This document shows positions 44,863 to 56,269 of a DNA stretch of 64,000 bases, in pieces (position 1 is the first letter of the stretch; each line of letters opens with the position of its first letter). Below the pieces are notes generated by a model. It made no database searches. It saw only the letters and a program-made list of their open reading frames with translations, and was not told where the DNA came from. Position numbers and translations under genes: made by a program. Location of the stretch: the NCBI GenBank assembly GCA_007258455.2, contig VDFB02321265.1:62001-126000 (forward strand), read 5' to 3'. Source of the stretch: Sequoia sempervirens. Lineage: Eukaryota > Streptophyta > Pinopsida > Cupressales > Cupressaceae.

Positions 44863-46434
44863 TGTAGTGTAGGAAAAATCATACCTTTGCATTTTCACAC
44901 GTGTTTGGGCCCACCTTGCTTTATTTATCCTTATTTATGTATTAATTGGTCCTATTTTGCATCCACAAGCCTAATTAATTATATCCTTTTATGTCTAATC
45001 TTGACAATCATCAAAGGATAAATGATAATTTAATGATTTTGGCTATGTGTCCTTGATTTTTGGACTGGGACTAATAAGGCATCTAGGGCGTCTTTGTCCC
45101 CCAAAGGTCTTGGGACCTTGATTTTAATGGCACCTTAATTGGGCCCTTTTTTGGAGTCTGTGCCTTGAGTTTTGAGCTTTCAAGATTTAATTTCAAATCT
45201 TAGCGAGATTTAGCCTCCTTTAATTAATGAATTCATATGTCCGCTCGGTGTGGTGTAATTTCAAGATATTGACCATGGATAAGTATAAATACATGGTTCT
45301 TTCACTCATCTTCACCCCAAGCATTCAAGTATTCATCCTTCTAGCAAGTTTATGAGATCAAGAGAATTCAAGAGAAATTCATCAAGCATTTGGTGCCATC
45401 ATCAAGATTTAAGCATCATGTCAAAGATATTCTTGCATCATGTGTGTTTTTGAGATAACATTTGTGATGTAGGGTTTTGATTCAAGCAAGAAATTTAAGT
45501 CAAGATCAATCAAGCTTACTTTCATTCAAGATCTACATTCAAGTTAGCCACTTCACACAAGTTTGTAGACTTCACAACAGGGGTTTGGTGAGTTGCAACA
45601 TAACACTTTGTTCATTCATCATTTCCCTGAAGATCATTATTTCATTTCATTCCAAGGTTTAATTACCAACAAGAGGTTGGACCAAGGAAAACCCCCATTT
45701 ACTAATAGTCAAAGTTTTTCCTCTCTTGTGTGTTTGTGTTTGCAGACTTATGTTGAAGATCATTTGGAGTGCAAAGTTGCAAAGTTGTCATCTTCACAGA
45801 AAGTAACCTATAGACCAGATCTAGAAGTTTCAGGACCTGAGATCTGAGAAGAAGGAAGTGCAGACCTTGGACATTAGGATGATGTTCTGAAATTACAAAA
45901 ATTCAGATCGAGACTAAGAAGGTAGTAAGGGTGTCTTAGTCCTCCTAAGGTTATTTTGTAGAGATTCTTTCATATTTTGTTCTAACATCCGAAGATTTTG
46001 TGTTTTCCCCGAAAAATAGCAGTGGGACTAAGACAATAGTAAGGGCATCTTAGTCCTCCCTAGCATATTTTGACAACATTTTTCCATTTCCATAATCCTT
46101 ATCACATTTCTAGACTTCCCAGGTACCTACATCCTGTTACTTAATTCTGTCATTTGCACTCATTATTTGGCTTACATTACTAGGTTTTGTGAGTTGAATG
46201 TTAAGTTGGTTTTTTCCAAGATTTTTCTTGTTGGTGAACCCTTCAAAGCCTAAGGAATCTTCTTAGGCCTCCCTTGTTGAGAATTGACTCACCTTTTGTG
46301 TTGATAGTCAATTTGATTTGGGATCCTAGGTTTCCTTGAATGAACCATCCCCCTATAAAGGAAAATCCAGGATTAGGGATTCCTTTCTTGTATTGTGAGT
46401 CCATTTTTCCCGTCACATTTTCCCCCATAGTTCA
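44863..46434 (+). mobile_element. 5' LTR of gag-only gypsy element
   Basis: About 1.57 kb with TATA box at 45,284-45,291. It lacks a segment of about 45 bases present in the 3' LTR (57,369-57,412, ACTAAGATGCCACCTAGGGC and neighbours). The primer-binding site should follow; TTTTGGTGAACTCAACC is there but I cannot match it to a tRNA with confidence. Confidence 0.87.
45284..45291 (+). promoter_or_regulatory. TATA box of gag-only gypsy LTR
   Basis: TATAAATA in GGATAAGTATAAATACATGG; the 3' LTR has TATAAATG at the equivalent place (57,519). It is followed by the ACTCATCTTCACCCCAAGC block, where transcription would begin. Confidence 0.6.
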
Positions 46435-47156
46435 TTTTGGTGAACTCAACCTTTTGGGCATTCATTTTTTGATTTGGAGCTCGCTAGGGTCCTAGATCTA
46501 GGTTGGATTCATTCCTGCATTGCATCTTGCATTAGTGAAAGTGCATCTAGGGTTTCTCATATTTGCATTAGTGAAAATGCATATAGGTTACAATTTTTCT
46601 TTCTTGCATCATCTTATCTAAGTTGAAAAATTGGAAAAGTGCATTGGTAATCATCCTAATAGAATTTAGGAACATTTTTAAATTTGCATTCAAAATTGAA
46701 AAAAATTGCATTCAACTTTGCACTCAATTGCTTGTCATTAGTTATTTTTTCTTGCATTCATTTGCACAGTTTTCTATTTCTAAACATCAATTCCCTGAGT
46801 GGGAAACTTGGAAACACTCTTATCAATACAAACTTTGTTGTTTTGTTGAAAAAAACCTCTATTGGGACTAAAATTCCCTTATTGGCGTCTTAGTCCTTTT
46901 GTGGGTTTTTTTCTTCATAATTCTATCTAAGTTATTTCCTGTTTGTTTCAGTTTTGAGGACCTCAAAATTTCATTAGTGGGACCCATACGCCCTTGCTAG
47001 TGTATTAGTCCCTATGGAATTTGAAGTTGCAATTTTCAGGGTTTGAATTTTCTTTTTTGTGCTTCTATTGACTGTTTTCAGTTTTCTGATACAGTTTGCA
47101 GAATTACTATTATTTAAGTCTCTTTCATTCAAAGTGCATTTGTTCAATCTTGCATC
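46435..47156 (+). other. Leader of gag-only gypsy element
   Basis: Untranslated. It includes repeated phrases GCATCTAGGGTTTC / GCATTAGTGAAA and two copies of the GGGACTAA...TTAGTCC motif (46,864 and 46,979) also present in the LTR. Confidence 0.55.
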
Positions 47157-48155
47157 ATGGATATGTGCTTTGGAAAGCTGTGGATGTCCTTGAAATATTT
47201 GTTAGACATTTCAATTTGTTCCTTTGGTAATGACCCTAATGAAATTGAACTGACTCATGCTCCTTCAACTCCTAATGCATGTCCTCCTCGTGATGTTGAC
47301 ATCATTGGAGAAGATGATGCCTGCATGAATGAGTTCCTAAATGATTTCCTTCACAACTTGGAGTCTAATGCATCCTTTTATCCTTCCATGAAACAACTAG
47401 CACCACATACAATACCACCTCTTGAGATGTTTAGTTACTTACATCTTGAAGTTGAGACAAAAGTTGAACCTAAGTTCCCTACAATAGGTGAACCTAGTTC
47501 CTCTAAGGAAAAAAATAATCAACCATTCTATGTTAACAAAGTGAAACACTCTCATCAACCTTGAAGAGACATATGGAAGAGAATTCACAATCTTGAGTAA
47601 ACAAGGATGTGATACTAGTGAACATAACATTCATCAAGTCCTAGAGCAAATACCAACTGAAGAAACCAAAGGATTATGATATCAAGATCCCCTTCATAAA
47701 ATAAGACCTCCTAAAGAATATGTAAGGCTTCATAGTGATGGTATGGTAATCTTAGATCCACCTCCTAATATAAATTTCCTCCTTCTGAAAGAGCAACCCA
47801 TATATCCTAAGGATAAGGATAACAAAGAAAAGATCATCTCAGGACCTCTTGCCCTAATCCCATCTAGAGAAGTTGGTGAATCTAGCAAGTGCAGAAGACC
47901 TTACAAATTTCAAAAGCTACAAACCCCTCGTCAGCACCTAAAAGTGAAAGAAAATTACAAATCCTTCTCAACCAATGGCTCATACTATTACCACCAATGA
48001 AAGACAGGCTCATACTATATCCTAAAGATGCAAATGTTCCACATTGTCGATATCACAGGACTTTTGGACATAGTATTGATGAGTGTCGTGCATTCAAAAT
48101 CATATTGAGTAAATATCACTTTAATAATGATAATTGTTATCCAACGATTAAATAA
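47157..48155 (+). pseudogene. gag: Gag of gag-only gypsy element
   Basis: Open from ATG 47,157 to 47,564 (135 codons: an acidic segment, EDDACMNEFLNDFLHNLES), then frameshifted; stretches 47,743-48,000 and 47,889-48,155 continue it. The second ends with a zinc-knuckle-like HCRYHRTFGHSIDECRAF (Cys-x2-His-x4-His-x4-Cys), the nucleocapsid motif seen in Tat-like gag proteins and comparable to the one in the element at 18-38 kb. The capsid domain itself is not obvious, so either the N-terminal part is very divergent or it has been lost. No pol frame follows. Confidence 0.65.
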
Positions 48156-48590
48156 CGTCCCCCTCTTCCCTCTGTCATGTAATAGTTGTAGAATCTTAAA
48201 ACATTTTCACTATTTCATGCTGGTGCACGAAGATCATTTTCTTTACCTATCTCGGCTCATTCTTGTCTTGCACTTAGTGGAGGAAAGAGGTAGATATCCT
48301 TGTTCTAGTAATGCATTTTTCATTGTCCCTTAGGTTTGTTGTCTACCTTCTGCTTATATAGAATGAGATTGGGAGGCGGATGACCTGCTTTAGGTTGAGT
48401 CGCCTGTTCTTTACTAGTATTTTTTTCTTTTGTTTTTGTTTTCTTTTTAGATGATTGCATGTGTGTAATGTGATCCCCCATATTATTTGATGTTTCCTCT
48501 CTATGTGCATTCCTCTATTTGTACCTACATTCTTCTATATGTCGTAAGATTTTTACCTTTTCATTGTTCTTTATCTTTTCTTTTCTTTTC
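48156..48590 (+). other. Post-gag spacer, no pol
   Basis: CT-rich and AT-rich DNA where protease and RT would be expected. None is visible in any frame. Confidence 0.55.
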
Positions 48591-48900
48591 ATTTCATTTT
48601 GTCTTGTGTTTTCCTTTTGGGGATGATGCAAGGCATCGAGACTCCCTATGTCTCTTCCATGTTGACCCAAAATATTTTTCATTATATTTTCTTTTCCTTT
48701 CATTTTCGTCTTGTGTTTTCCTTTTGGGGACAACGCAAGGTGTTGAGACACCCTATGTCTCTTCCTTGTTGACCCAAAAGATTTTTCACTATCTTTTATT
48801 TTCATTCCATTTTTGTCTTGTGTTTTCCTTTTGGGGATGATGCAAGGCGTTGAGACATTCACATTTCTTCCATGTTGACCCAAAATGTTTTTCTTTGTTT
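48591..48900 (+). repeat. 107-bp tandem repeat, three copies
   Basis: GTCTTGTGTTTTCCTTTTGG recurs at 48,601, 48,708 and 48,815. Each is followed by a GATG(A)TGCAAGG(C/T) block and TGTTGACCCAAAA. Located inside the gag-only gypsy element just before the copia insertion. Confidence 0.88.
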
Positions 48901-48904
48901 TTAT
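48900..48904. other. Target-site duplication of nested copia, left
   Basis: TTTAT, repeated exactly at 55,809-55,813. Confidence 0.88.
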
Positions 48905-50149
48905 TGTTGTCAAAACAAGGACAGACAACTAAGAGGGGAGGGTGAATTTGTTGTCACAGAATATGTAAATCTTTTTAAACTTTATTTAACTCAATCTTAG
49001 ATCTAATGAATAAAAAATAAACCATAAACATTCAACACATCAAAAACACAAAGAACGCCAAGATGTTTTATGTGGAAACCCTATTAGGGGAAAAACCACG
49101 GTGGAGGTTAGTCCACAATATTATCCCCTATTAAAAGTATAATGAGAAATAATTGGAATGCACATGTATTTAGGCACACTTCCTAGAGCTCATTGCTCAA
49201 ATACAAAGGAGGACTCACTGTCCAAGGAAAATTTTGGATTAAACCACCCAAATTGTGAACTGAAAAAATAGCTTCTACACAAGCCTGATTATAGTTCCAA
49301 TTAAGCATAGAAAAAATTTCTTCACACTTCGTTCGATCTTCTTCACACTTTTCTCAATCCTCTTCACACTCTACTCTGCAATCGAATGATATTCACACAT
49401 ACAAACATAGGAGCACACCGAGCACACTTTACACTGATGAAACAATCACTCTTATATATCTACAGCATGAGATTACATCAACAACTTAGTCGGCTAGAAG
49501 TATAAAACATATTTTCAATGTCGGCCCAAATTTACAAATATTTTCAATGTGAATCCACCAAGGTCGACCACAACATAGTGGAGACTCAAATTAATAAGTC
49601 CAACCCAAAAAGACTTCAATTAATTTCACCTAAAAGATCCACCACACGTTACACCCATCATGTCGGTCAAGAACATGAGAAACAAAACATACAAAGAAAA
49701 ATATTTGACCACGAAGACATCGATTAGTGTGGATGTACCACAAAGATAAAGCACAATCTAGAAACACCAAGTAAAAATAGAGAAACATCCACAACAACTA
49801 GAATTACCAGAATTACACAAACTTCACTCAGGAATAATAACAAAACCCATATAAATACTGTCAGAACATAATTGTTCATAGCACAATCAAATATTCATGT
49901 GGAAATTTGAAACTTTAGGTGGATGGACTAGATACACTCAACAAAAAACCCTTTAATCCACACCAACTGATATTCAATGTACAAAATACGACACGTTCAT
50001 GACCTTCATTGAACCACTGGGAACCTGAAATACTTTCTTTTACAATTTTCTCAATATCCTCGACATATGCAGCCTTCAATACATCAAATGCTAATAGTGT
50101 TGACATCAATGACAACCACATATTAGCCACACAATGACATCATCCAAAA
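48905..50149 (-). mobile_element. 3' LTR of nested copia
   Basis: 1,245 bp. Its outer end (plus orientation) is TGTTGTCAAAAC; the inner end has CCAAAA where the partner has CCAACA, a point change at the terminus. It contains the conserved GGGGAAAAACCACGGTGGAG block and, on the minus strand, a TATATAAG box near 49,452. Confidence 0.93.
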
Positions 50150-50162
50150 ATCCCCCCCTTTG
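50150..50162 (-). other. Polypurine tract of nested copia
   Basis: On the minus strand CAAAGGGGGGGAT lies directly before the 3' LTR, as needed to prime plus-strand synthesis. Confidence 0.85.
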
Positions 50163-50552
50163 GCATTGATGGCAACACATGATGTGAAAAACACCATCAA
50201 CCCAACTCTCAATCAACACTTACTCCTTAAATTCTGACTCTTCTTCCTTGACTTCTTCTACAAGATCTTCTCCCCACAAGACCCTTCATTCTAGATAGGA
50301 AGCAATTTTTCACATGACTCTTCTCCCCCTTTGAAATCAATGGAAAATATAAGAATTATCTTCCCACATACAAGCTCTAAACCACATATCTGCACATTTG
50401 ACTACTCCCCCTGAGTAGTAGCCACGAAAAACATCAATCCATATTAGAATATATCAATAAGCACACAAATTGATGTAAGTAAATGCATCGTTAGTTTATA
50501 TTAGGAGGGGTAGTCACCCCTAGCATCCCTCTGAGATACTCAAAAATATCCT
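50163..50552 (-). other. Copia 3' untranslated segment
   Basis: Between the RNase H end and the polypurine tract. CT-rich on the plus strand; no coding or repeat feature seen. Confidence 0.6.
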
Positions 50553-51152
50553 TCAGAAATGACTTAGTGAAAATGTTTGCAATTTGTTCTTTGGTAGGCA
50601 CATACTCCAGTTGACTTCTTTCTCACTCACTTTTTTCCTCAAGAAGTGAAACTTGATTGATATATGCTTGGTCTTAGAGTGTAGCACCATATTCTTTGAT
50701 ATGTTTATTGCACTTGAGTTATCATAGTATTTGGCAATAGGTTCATCATATACTACTCTGATATCTTTCAACATATGTTTCATCCACATCACTTGAGTAC
50801 AGTTATTTGTAGTAGAAATATACTCTCCTTCAGCAATAGATAGAGAAATGGAACTCTTCTTTTTGCTCAACCAAGACACCAACTTCTTCCCTAGGAAGAA
50901 AGCACCACCACTAGTACTCTTTCTGTCATCTACATCTCCTGCCCAATCCGCATCAGTATATGCATTTAAAGTAAGATCATCATCCTTAGGGTACCAAAAA
51001 CCAAAATCAGTTGTTCCTTTCAAATATCTAAAGATTATCTTAACAACAGTCACATGAGACTCTTTTGGATCAGCCTGAAATCTAGCAACCATACATACAA
51101 CATTCATAATGTCTGGTCTATTTTGAGTTAAGTAGAGCAATCTGCCAATCAT
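50553..51152 (-). pseudogene. Copia RNase H
   Basis: A 199-codon open stretch, the longest intact piece of this element. Shows MIGRLLYLTQNRPDIMNVV, the RT-RNase H connection, then AYTDADWAGDVDDRKSTSGG (first catalytic Asp), KKSSISLSIAEGEYISTTN (catalytic Glu), AKYYDNSSAINISKN (catalytic Asp) and SKTKHISIKFHFLRKKV. It would degrade the RNA strand during reverse transcription. Catalytic residues appear preserved, but it lies downstream of several stops. Confidence 0.92.
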
Positions 51153-51194
51153 TGATTTGTATCTTGTTTGATTTTCCTTAGGAGAATAATCATT

Positions 51195-51959
51195 CTATGT
51201 CAACTTACATTCGGTTACCATAGGAATACCAACAAGTTTTGAATCATCCATGCCAAACTTCTTCAACAGTTCTCTCACATATTTTGATTGAGATATGAAG
51301 ATCCCCTTGTCTAACTGAGTGACTTGCAATCCTAGAAAGAACTTCATCTCTCCAATCATACTCATCTCAAATTCACTCTTCATTTCATCAGCAAATCTCA
51401 TACACAGATTATCATCTCCTCCAAAAATAATGTCATCAACAAAGACCTCAATAATTAACTATTTATCATGATCCAATTTGAAATATAAGTTGTTGTCAAC
51501 AATACCTTTATTGAATCCAAGCTTCAGAAAATATTTTTCTAATCTAGCATACCAAGCTCTAGGGGCTTGCTTTAGTCCATACAAAGCTTTCTTGAATTGA
51601 CAGACCATGTCTTCTTTGTCAGTCATTTGAAATCCATCAGGTTGTTCAATGTATACTTCTTCTAGCTCACCATTCAGAAAAGCTGACTTCACGTCCATTT
51701 GATAGACTTTATAGTTCTTATATGCAACATAAGGAAGGAATAACCTTACGGCTTAAATTCTAGCAACACGGGAAAAGTTTTCTTCAAAATTAATACCTTC
51801 CATTTGTAAATACCCTTTACATACTAGTCTTTCTTTATTTTGGACCACTTCACCTTGTTCATTCAGCTTATTCCGAAAGACCCATTTAGTACCAATCACA
51901 TTCTTATCTTTAGGTCTAGGAACAAGTATCCATGTATCATTCTTTTCAATCTACATCAG
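51195..51959 (-). pseudogene. pol: Copia reverse transcriptase
   Basis: Minus-strand stretches 51,698-51,459 and 51,401-51,195 are in the same frame, separated by an in-frame TAG near 51,457. Motifs: [40 protein letters not shown], the active site VFVDDIIFGG (FVDD in place of the usual YVDD; both Asp present) and GEMKFFLGLQVTQL, FISQSKYVRELLKKFGMDD. The upstream part to 51,959 reads IEKNDTWILVPRPKDKN and WVFRNKLNEQG after two stops at about 51,950-51,960. The polymerase is inactivated by stops. Confidence 0.92.
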
Positions 51960-52388
51960 TTATTCCTTCATAGCTTCCATCCAGTGTTCATCATTGTAGG
52001 CTTCTTTGACATCTTTAGGTTCAATCTTGGAAATCAGGTAATACACTTTTGCAATCTTTCTTCTAGTTTCTACGTCTTTATTCTTGTCTCCTATAATTTG
52101 ATTTTCAAAATGATTTAGCTTTACATACCTCGGAGTTTTAGGATTCTCCTGAACTTCTGATTCTTCTGTTCTTTCTTCTGCACTTGCACTTGTCTCTGCC
52201 TCCTGACTATTTTGATTTGTTGGAAAAAATTGAAGTTGTCTTACTGGAACATATGGCACAATTTGAAGTTGATTTTGTGTCTGATCATTCTTCCCTTTGT
52301 TTTTGTTGTCTTCATCTGAATCATATCCATAATATATTGATGATTTAGCAGATTCCTCATCAACTTTAACATTTGCACTCTCAACCAT
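51960..52388 (-). pseudogene. Copia integrase-RT linker
   Basis: A 142-codon open stretch, acidic and Gln/Asn/Lys-rich (SSIYYGYDSDEDNKNKGKND), then KIEPKDVKEAYNDEHWMEAM, the well-known start of the copia RT domain. It forms the poorly conserved bridge between integrase C-terminus and RT. Confidence 0.8.
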
Positions 52389-53248
52389 TTTTCTTAATCT
52401 TTTGTTATAGCACCTGTAGGCCTTGCTTCTAGTAGAGTATCCTAGAAATCTTCCTTCATCACTTCTTGCATCAAACTTGCCTATATCATAATCTCTCTAT
52501 AGCATTTTCTTCCAAATATTTTGAAATATTTAACAATAGGCTTATAACCAAACCATAGTTCAAAAGGAGTCTTACCAGAATTACCATTTATATTTACTCG
52601 GTTCAAAGTATACAAAATAGTGCTTACTGCTTCACTCTAGTAGATGTGAGACACATTTCCTTCAATCATCATTGTTCTAGTAGCATCCAAAATTGTTTTG
52701 TTCTTTCTCTGAACAACACCATTCTGTTGAGGGGTTCGTGGAGCAGATAACTGTCTTCTGATTCCATGCTGTTCATAGAAAGAATTAAACTGCCTGGAGG
52801 TGAACTCACCACCTCTATTTGACCTTAGGAATTTAAGTTTCAAACCTTTCTCATTTTCTACCATAGCTTTGAAGATTTTGAACTTTTCTAATGCTTCATA
52901 TTTTTCTCTTAAGAAAGCAACCCATATCATTCTAGAAAAGAAACTCTAGTCTGTTTTCCCATCTGACACTCTTTTGCAAATTGTGCTAGCAGGCTTCACT
53001 AGCTTAGTTATATCTCTTATTGTTTGAGTGGAACTTATTTTGACAATGTTATCAAAATTCACATGACACAACCTTTTATGCCATAACTAGATTTCATCTA
53101 CTTGAGCAATTAAACAACTTTCACTAGCAACATTCAGATGAAAAATATTACCTTTTTTCTATTTACCTGAGGCAATTACGTTTCCAGAGCTTCCATATAT
53201 CTTGCATCTTCCATCTTTGAATTGAAGATCATAACCTTTTTCTACCAT
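52389..53248 (-). pseudogene. Copia integrase, catalytic residues lost
   Basis: Minus strand. The GAG-pre-integrase/zinc region reads HLNVASESCLIAQVDEI then LWHKRLCHVNFDNIVKIS at about 53,150-53,030. The core, open from 52,930 to 52,637, has LRSNRGGEFTSRQFNSFYEQ and QLSAPRTPQQNGVVQRKN. In this family the first block is LRSDRGGEF and the second ends VVERKN, so the second catalytic Asp is Asn and the catalytic Glu is Gln. The text jumps from the zinc region (CKRVSDGKTD) to MIWVAFLREK, omitting the roughly 40 residues that hold the first catalytic Asp, which suggests a deletion near 52,935. All three catalytic positions are therefore gone. The C-terminal part to 52,389 is broken by stops. Confidence 0.88.
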
Positions 53249-53731
53249 CTATCCAACACTCAACAGGTTGTGCTTCAAGCCTTCAACATAAAGAACATCA
53301 TCAATGTTATGCTTACCACCAAGACAAATAGATCCTCTGCCATGAATCACACATGCATTGTTATCTCCAAATATTACAACCCCACTGTCATACTTCTCTA
53401 GACTTAAAATTTTTCTTTTGTCACTAGTCATATGATGTGAGCATCTGCTGTCAATGACCCAATCATCCTTTTCTTCAATTTGGGCTGCAAGATCTTTCTT
53501 AGCTTTAGCAGATTCAGTAGCCACAGGACTATTTTCCTTGATAGCAATGAAAACCCAGTTATCTTCATTTCCATTATCTTTTTCAGACTCATCATCAATC
53601 ACACCTTCTTTAGCAAAGTAGCATTTCTTTTGGAATTTATATTTTTTAGGCTTGGACCTAGGAACTCTTTTAGGATACCTTGATGCAAAATGACCTATTT
53701 TACTGCAAGAAAAAAATTTAATAGGCAACAC
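53249..53731 (-). pseudogene. Copia zinc knuckle and protease
   Basis: A 160-codon open stretch. The knuckle reads FFSCSKIGHFASRYP where the family has Cys-x2-Cys-x4-His-x4-Cys, so the first and last Cys are replaced by Phe and Tyr. The aspartic protease block is DWVIDSRCSHHMTSDKRKIL at about 53,470-53,410. The catalytic Asp is kept, but the Gly of DSG is Arg. It continues with HNIDDVLYVEGLKHNLLSVG, the usual C-terminal end of this domain. The frame differs from gag, so a small indel lies near 53,735-53,745. Confidence 0.9.
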
Positions 53732-54519
53732 TCCATACTTACCTTTTCCTCTGCCTTCTTTCTTTCAATCAGTGCTTCTAATTCTTCTACCTATCTTTCT
53801 TTATCTTCAAGTTGTTTCAATTCTTCATCATATTTGGATGGCTTTCTAGAACTCTCTTCCAGATCATATCTTTGCTTATTTATTTTGGATACAGTAGCCT
53901 TAAATGCAATTTCAGTCTTAGGAACAAAATCACCAAATTCACTCAACTCAAAGGCAACAAGTTTACCAATCAATGTATCCCTTGTCACATTTCTCAAAAA
54001 ATTGGTTTCTTCAATAGCATGAGCCTTGGATTTGTAGGAGGGAGGAAATGATCTGAGCACCTTAGCCACAATTTCTTCCTTATCTAGCTTATGACCAGGA
54101 CATGTAATACCCATCACTAGTTCATTCTGCATAAAAGAGGAAATATTTTTATCTTCACCCATCTTCAAATTTTCATACTTTCCTTTCAAACTCTGTAGCT
54201 TAGCCATCTTCACATGTACATCTCCTTCATAAAAAGTTTCTAGCTTTATCCATATCTCATGAGTTGTCTTCAAACCTAACACATTTGTCATTTTTGAATT
54301 TGTTAAAGCACTCAACAAAGCTTCCATAGCCCTAACATTATTCTCAGCCTCTTTAATCTCATTAGCAGTGGAGGGACCATTCTGAGGAATAACATATTGA
54401 TTCTTTGTAATTTTCCAAAAGGGTTCACCAATAAACTTCAAATGACACTTCATCCTAGCTTTCCACAATGGGTAGTTTTTTCCATCAAATCTAGGACTGT
54501 CCTTCTTGTATGTTTCCAT
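53732..54519 (-). pseudogene. gag: Copia gag
   Basis: A 242-codon open stretch from ATG 54,519 to 53,791. PRFDGKNYPLWKARMKCHLK is the DUF4219/gag start motif; VLGLKTTHEIWIKLETFYEG and KMAKLQSLKGKYENLKMGED are the UBN2 capsid text; LRSFPPSYKSKAHAIEE and TRDTLIGKLVAFELSEFGD follow. A TAG ends it, and the reading continues in-frame as VEELEALIERKKAEEK before the shift into the protease frame. This is the best-preserved copia gag in the window and the reference for the truncated copy at 11.3-12.1 kb. Confidence 0.92.
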
Positions 54520-54554
54520 CTCAGATCACCTCAAGCTTTTAAAATTCTTCAGAG

Positions 54555-54574
54555 GAACCTGCTTTGATACCAAT
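54555..54574 (-). other. Primer-binding site of nested copia
   Basis: On the minus strand ATTGGTATCAAAGCAGGTTC directly follows the 5' LTR. TGGTATCA(A/G)AGC is the initiator tRNA-Met complement. Confidence 0.85.
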
Positions 54575-55808
54575 TGTTGGAAAAACAAGGATAGACAACT
54601 AAGGGGGGGTGAATCAGTTGCCACAAAATAATTAAATCTTTTCAAACTTTATTTAACTCAATCTTGGATCTGATGAATAAATAATAAACCATAAAAATTC
54701 AACACATCAGAAAAACAAAGAACACCAAGATTTTTTATGTGGAAACCCTGTTAGGGGAAAAACCACGGTGGAGGTTAGTCCACAATATTATACCCTGTTA
54801 AAAGTACAATGAGAAATAATGGGAATGCACATGCATTCAGGCACACTGCCTAGACCTCACTACTCAAATACAAAAGAGGACTCACTGTCCAAGGAAAAGT
54901 TTAGATTAAAACCATCCAAATTGTGAACTGAGAAAATAGCTTCTACACAAGCCTGATTACAATTCGAGTTAAGCACAAAAAAACCTTCTTCACACTTCGC
55001 TCAATCTTCTTCACATTTTTCTCAATCCTCTTCACACTCTTCTCTACAATCGGATGATATTCACACATACAAACATAGGAGCACACTTTACATTGATGAA
55101 ACAATCGCTCTTATATATCCGCAACATGAGATTACATCAACAACATAGTTAGCCAAAAATATAAAACATATTTTCAATGTCGGCCCAAATTTACAAATAT
55201 TTTCAATGTGAATCCACCAAGGTCAACCACAACATAGTGGAGACCCAAATTAACAAGTCCAACCCAAAAAGACTTCAATTAATTTCACCTCAAAGATCCA
55301 CCACAGATTACACCCGTTATGTTGGCCAAGAACATGCAAAACCAAACATATAGAGAAAAATATTTGACCACGAACACATCAATTAATGTGGACGTACCAC
55401 AAAGATAGAGCATGATCTAGAAACACCAAGAAACAACAAAGAAACATCTGCAACAACTAGAATTACAAGAATTACACAAACTTCACTCAGGAATACTGAT
55501 AGAACCCACATAAATATTGTTAGAACACAATTTTTCATAGCACGATCAAATCTTCATGCGGATCTCTGAAACTTCTGTTGGATGGACTAGATACACTCAA
55601 CAGAAAACCCTTTAATCCACACCAGTTGAGATTCAACTTACATAATACGACACCTTGATGACCTTCACTGAACCATTGGGAACTTGGAATACTTTGTTTT
55701 ACAATTTTCTCAATATCCTCGACATATACAACCTTGAATACATCAAATGCTAATAATGTTGACATCAATGACAACTACACATCAACCAGACAATCACATC
55801 ATCCAACA
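54575..55808 (-). mobile_element. 5' LTR of nested copia
   Basis: 1,234 bp, TGTTGG...CCAACA in plus orientation. It shares all landmarks with 48,905-50,149. A minus-strand TATA box is listed separately. Confidence 0.94.
55111..55117 (-). promoter_or_regulatory. TATA box of nested copia 5' LTR
   Basis: On the minus strand GGATATATAAGAGCG, conserved at 49,452-49,458 in the other LTR. Probable core promoter of the copia transcript. Confidence 0.5.
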
Positions 55809-56269
55809 TTTATGTCATTCTTCCAGTTCTATGTGTATTTGGGGAATGATGAAAGTTCCTATCTCTCTAATATCATTGCAACAAAGACAAATACTGACCT
55901 CGAATCCATAGACCCCTTATGTGTTTCTGGGGGGCAACCCTCTTGTTCCTTTTTCATGTTTAGCTACTTTAAATTAATTGCTCACAACATGGTGTTTAGC
56001 ATGGTGTTTCTTGATGTGGTTTTCTTACTTCATGCGACATGTGTTTTGTCTTTGTGGTGACATTGGGAATAATATCCTTCAAGAGCTTGGTCTATCTTAG
56101 CATATTACATTCCTCTTCGTGGTGATGCAACACATTGCATTCCCTAAGTTGCAAATCTTTTATCCTTTGATTGGTCCTCTCTTGGAGACATTAGGAGCAA
56201 TGTCCCCTAAGATTAAGACCTCACATGAACTAAGCAAGATCCCTTCAAACATCCCTCTTTCTTGTTGCA
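55809..56269 (+). other. Gag-only gypsy element, 3' internal part
   Basis: Begins with the right TTTAT target duplication. Non-coding; contains repeated phrases such as CATTGGGAATAATATCC / CATTAGGAGCAATGTCC. Confidence 0.6.

Larger units (their letters stand above)
48905..55808 (-). mobile_element. Complete, inactive Ty1/copia element (6.9 kb) nested in the gypsy element
   Basis: LTRs 48,905-50,149 (3') and 54,575-55,808 (5') with TGTTG...CCAACA-type ends, a TTTAT target duplication, a primer-binding site and a polypurine tract in the right places for a minus-strand element. Domain order read on the minus strand is gag, zinc knuckle, protease, integrase, RT, RNase H, the copia order. A hand count of the first 250 LTR bases gives about 20 differences, so it is old. 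Being nested, it is younger than the gypsy element around it. Confidence 0.95.

Noticed and set aside
48515..48928. 137-codon minus-strand frame in the 107-bp repeats
   Set aside because: Created by a repeated CT-rich unit and absent as a conserved protein; the element reads on the plus strand.
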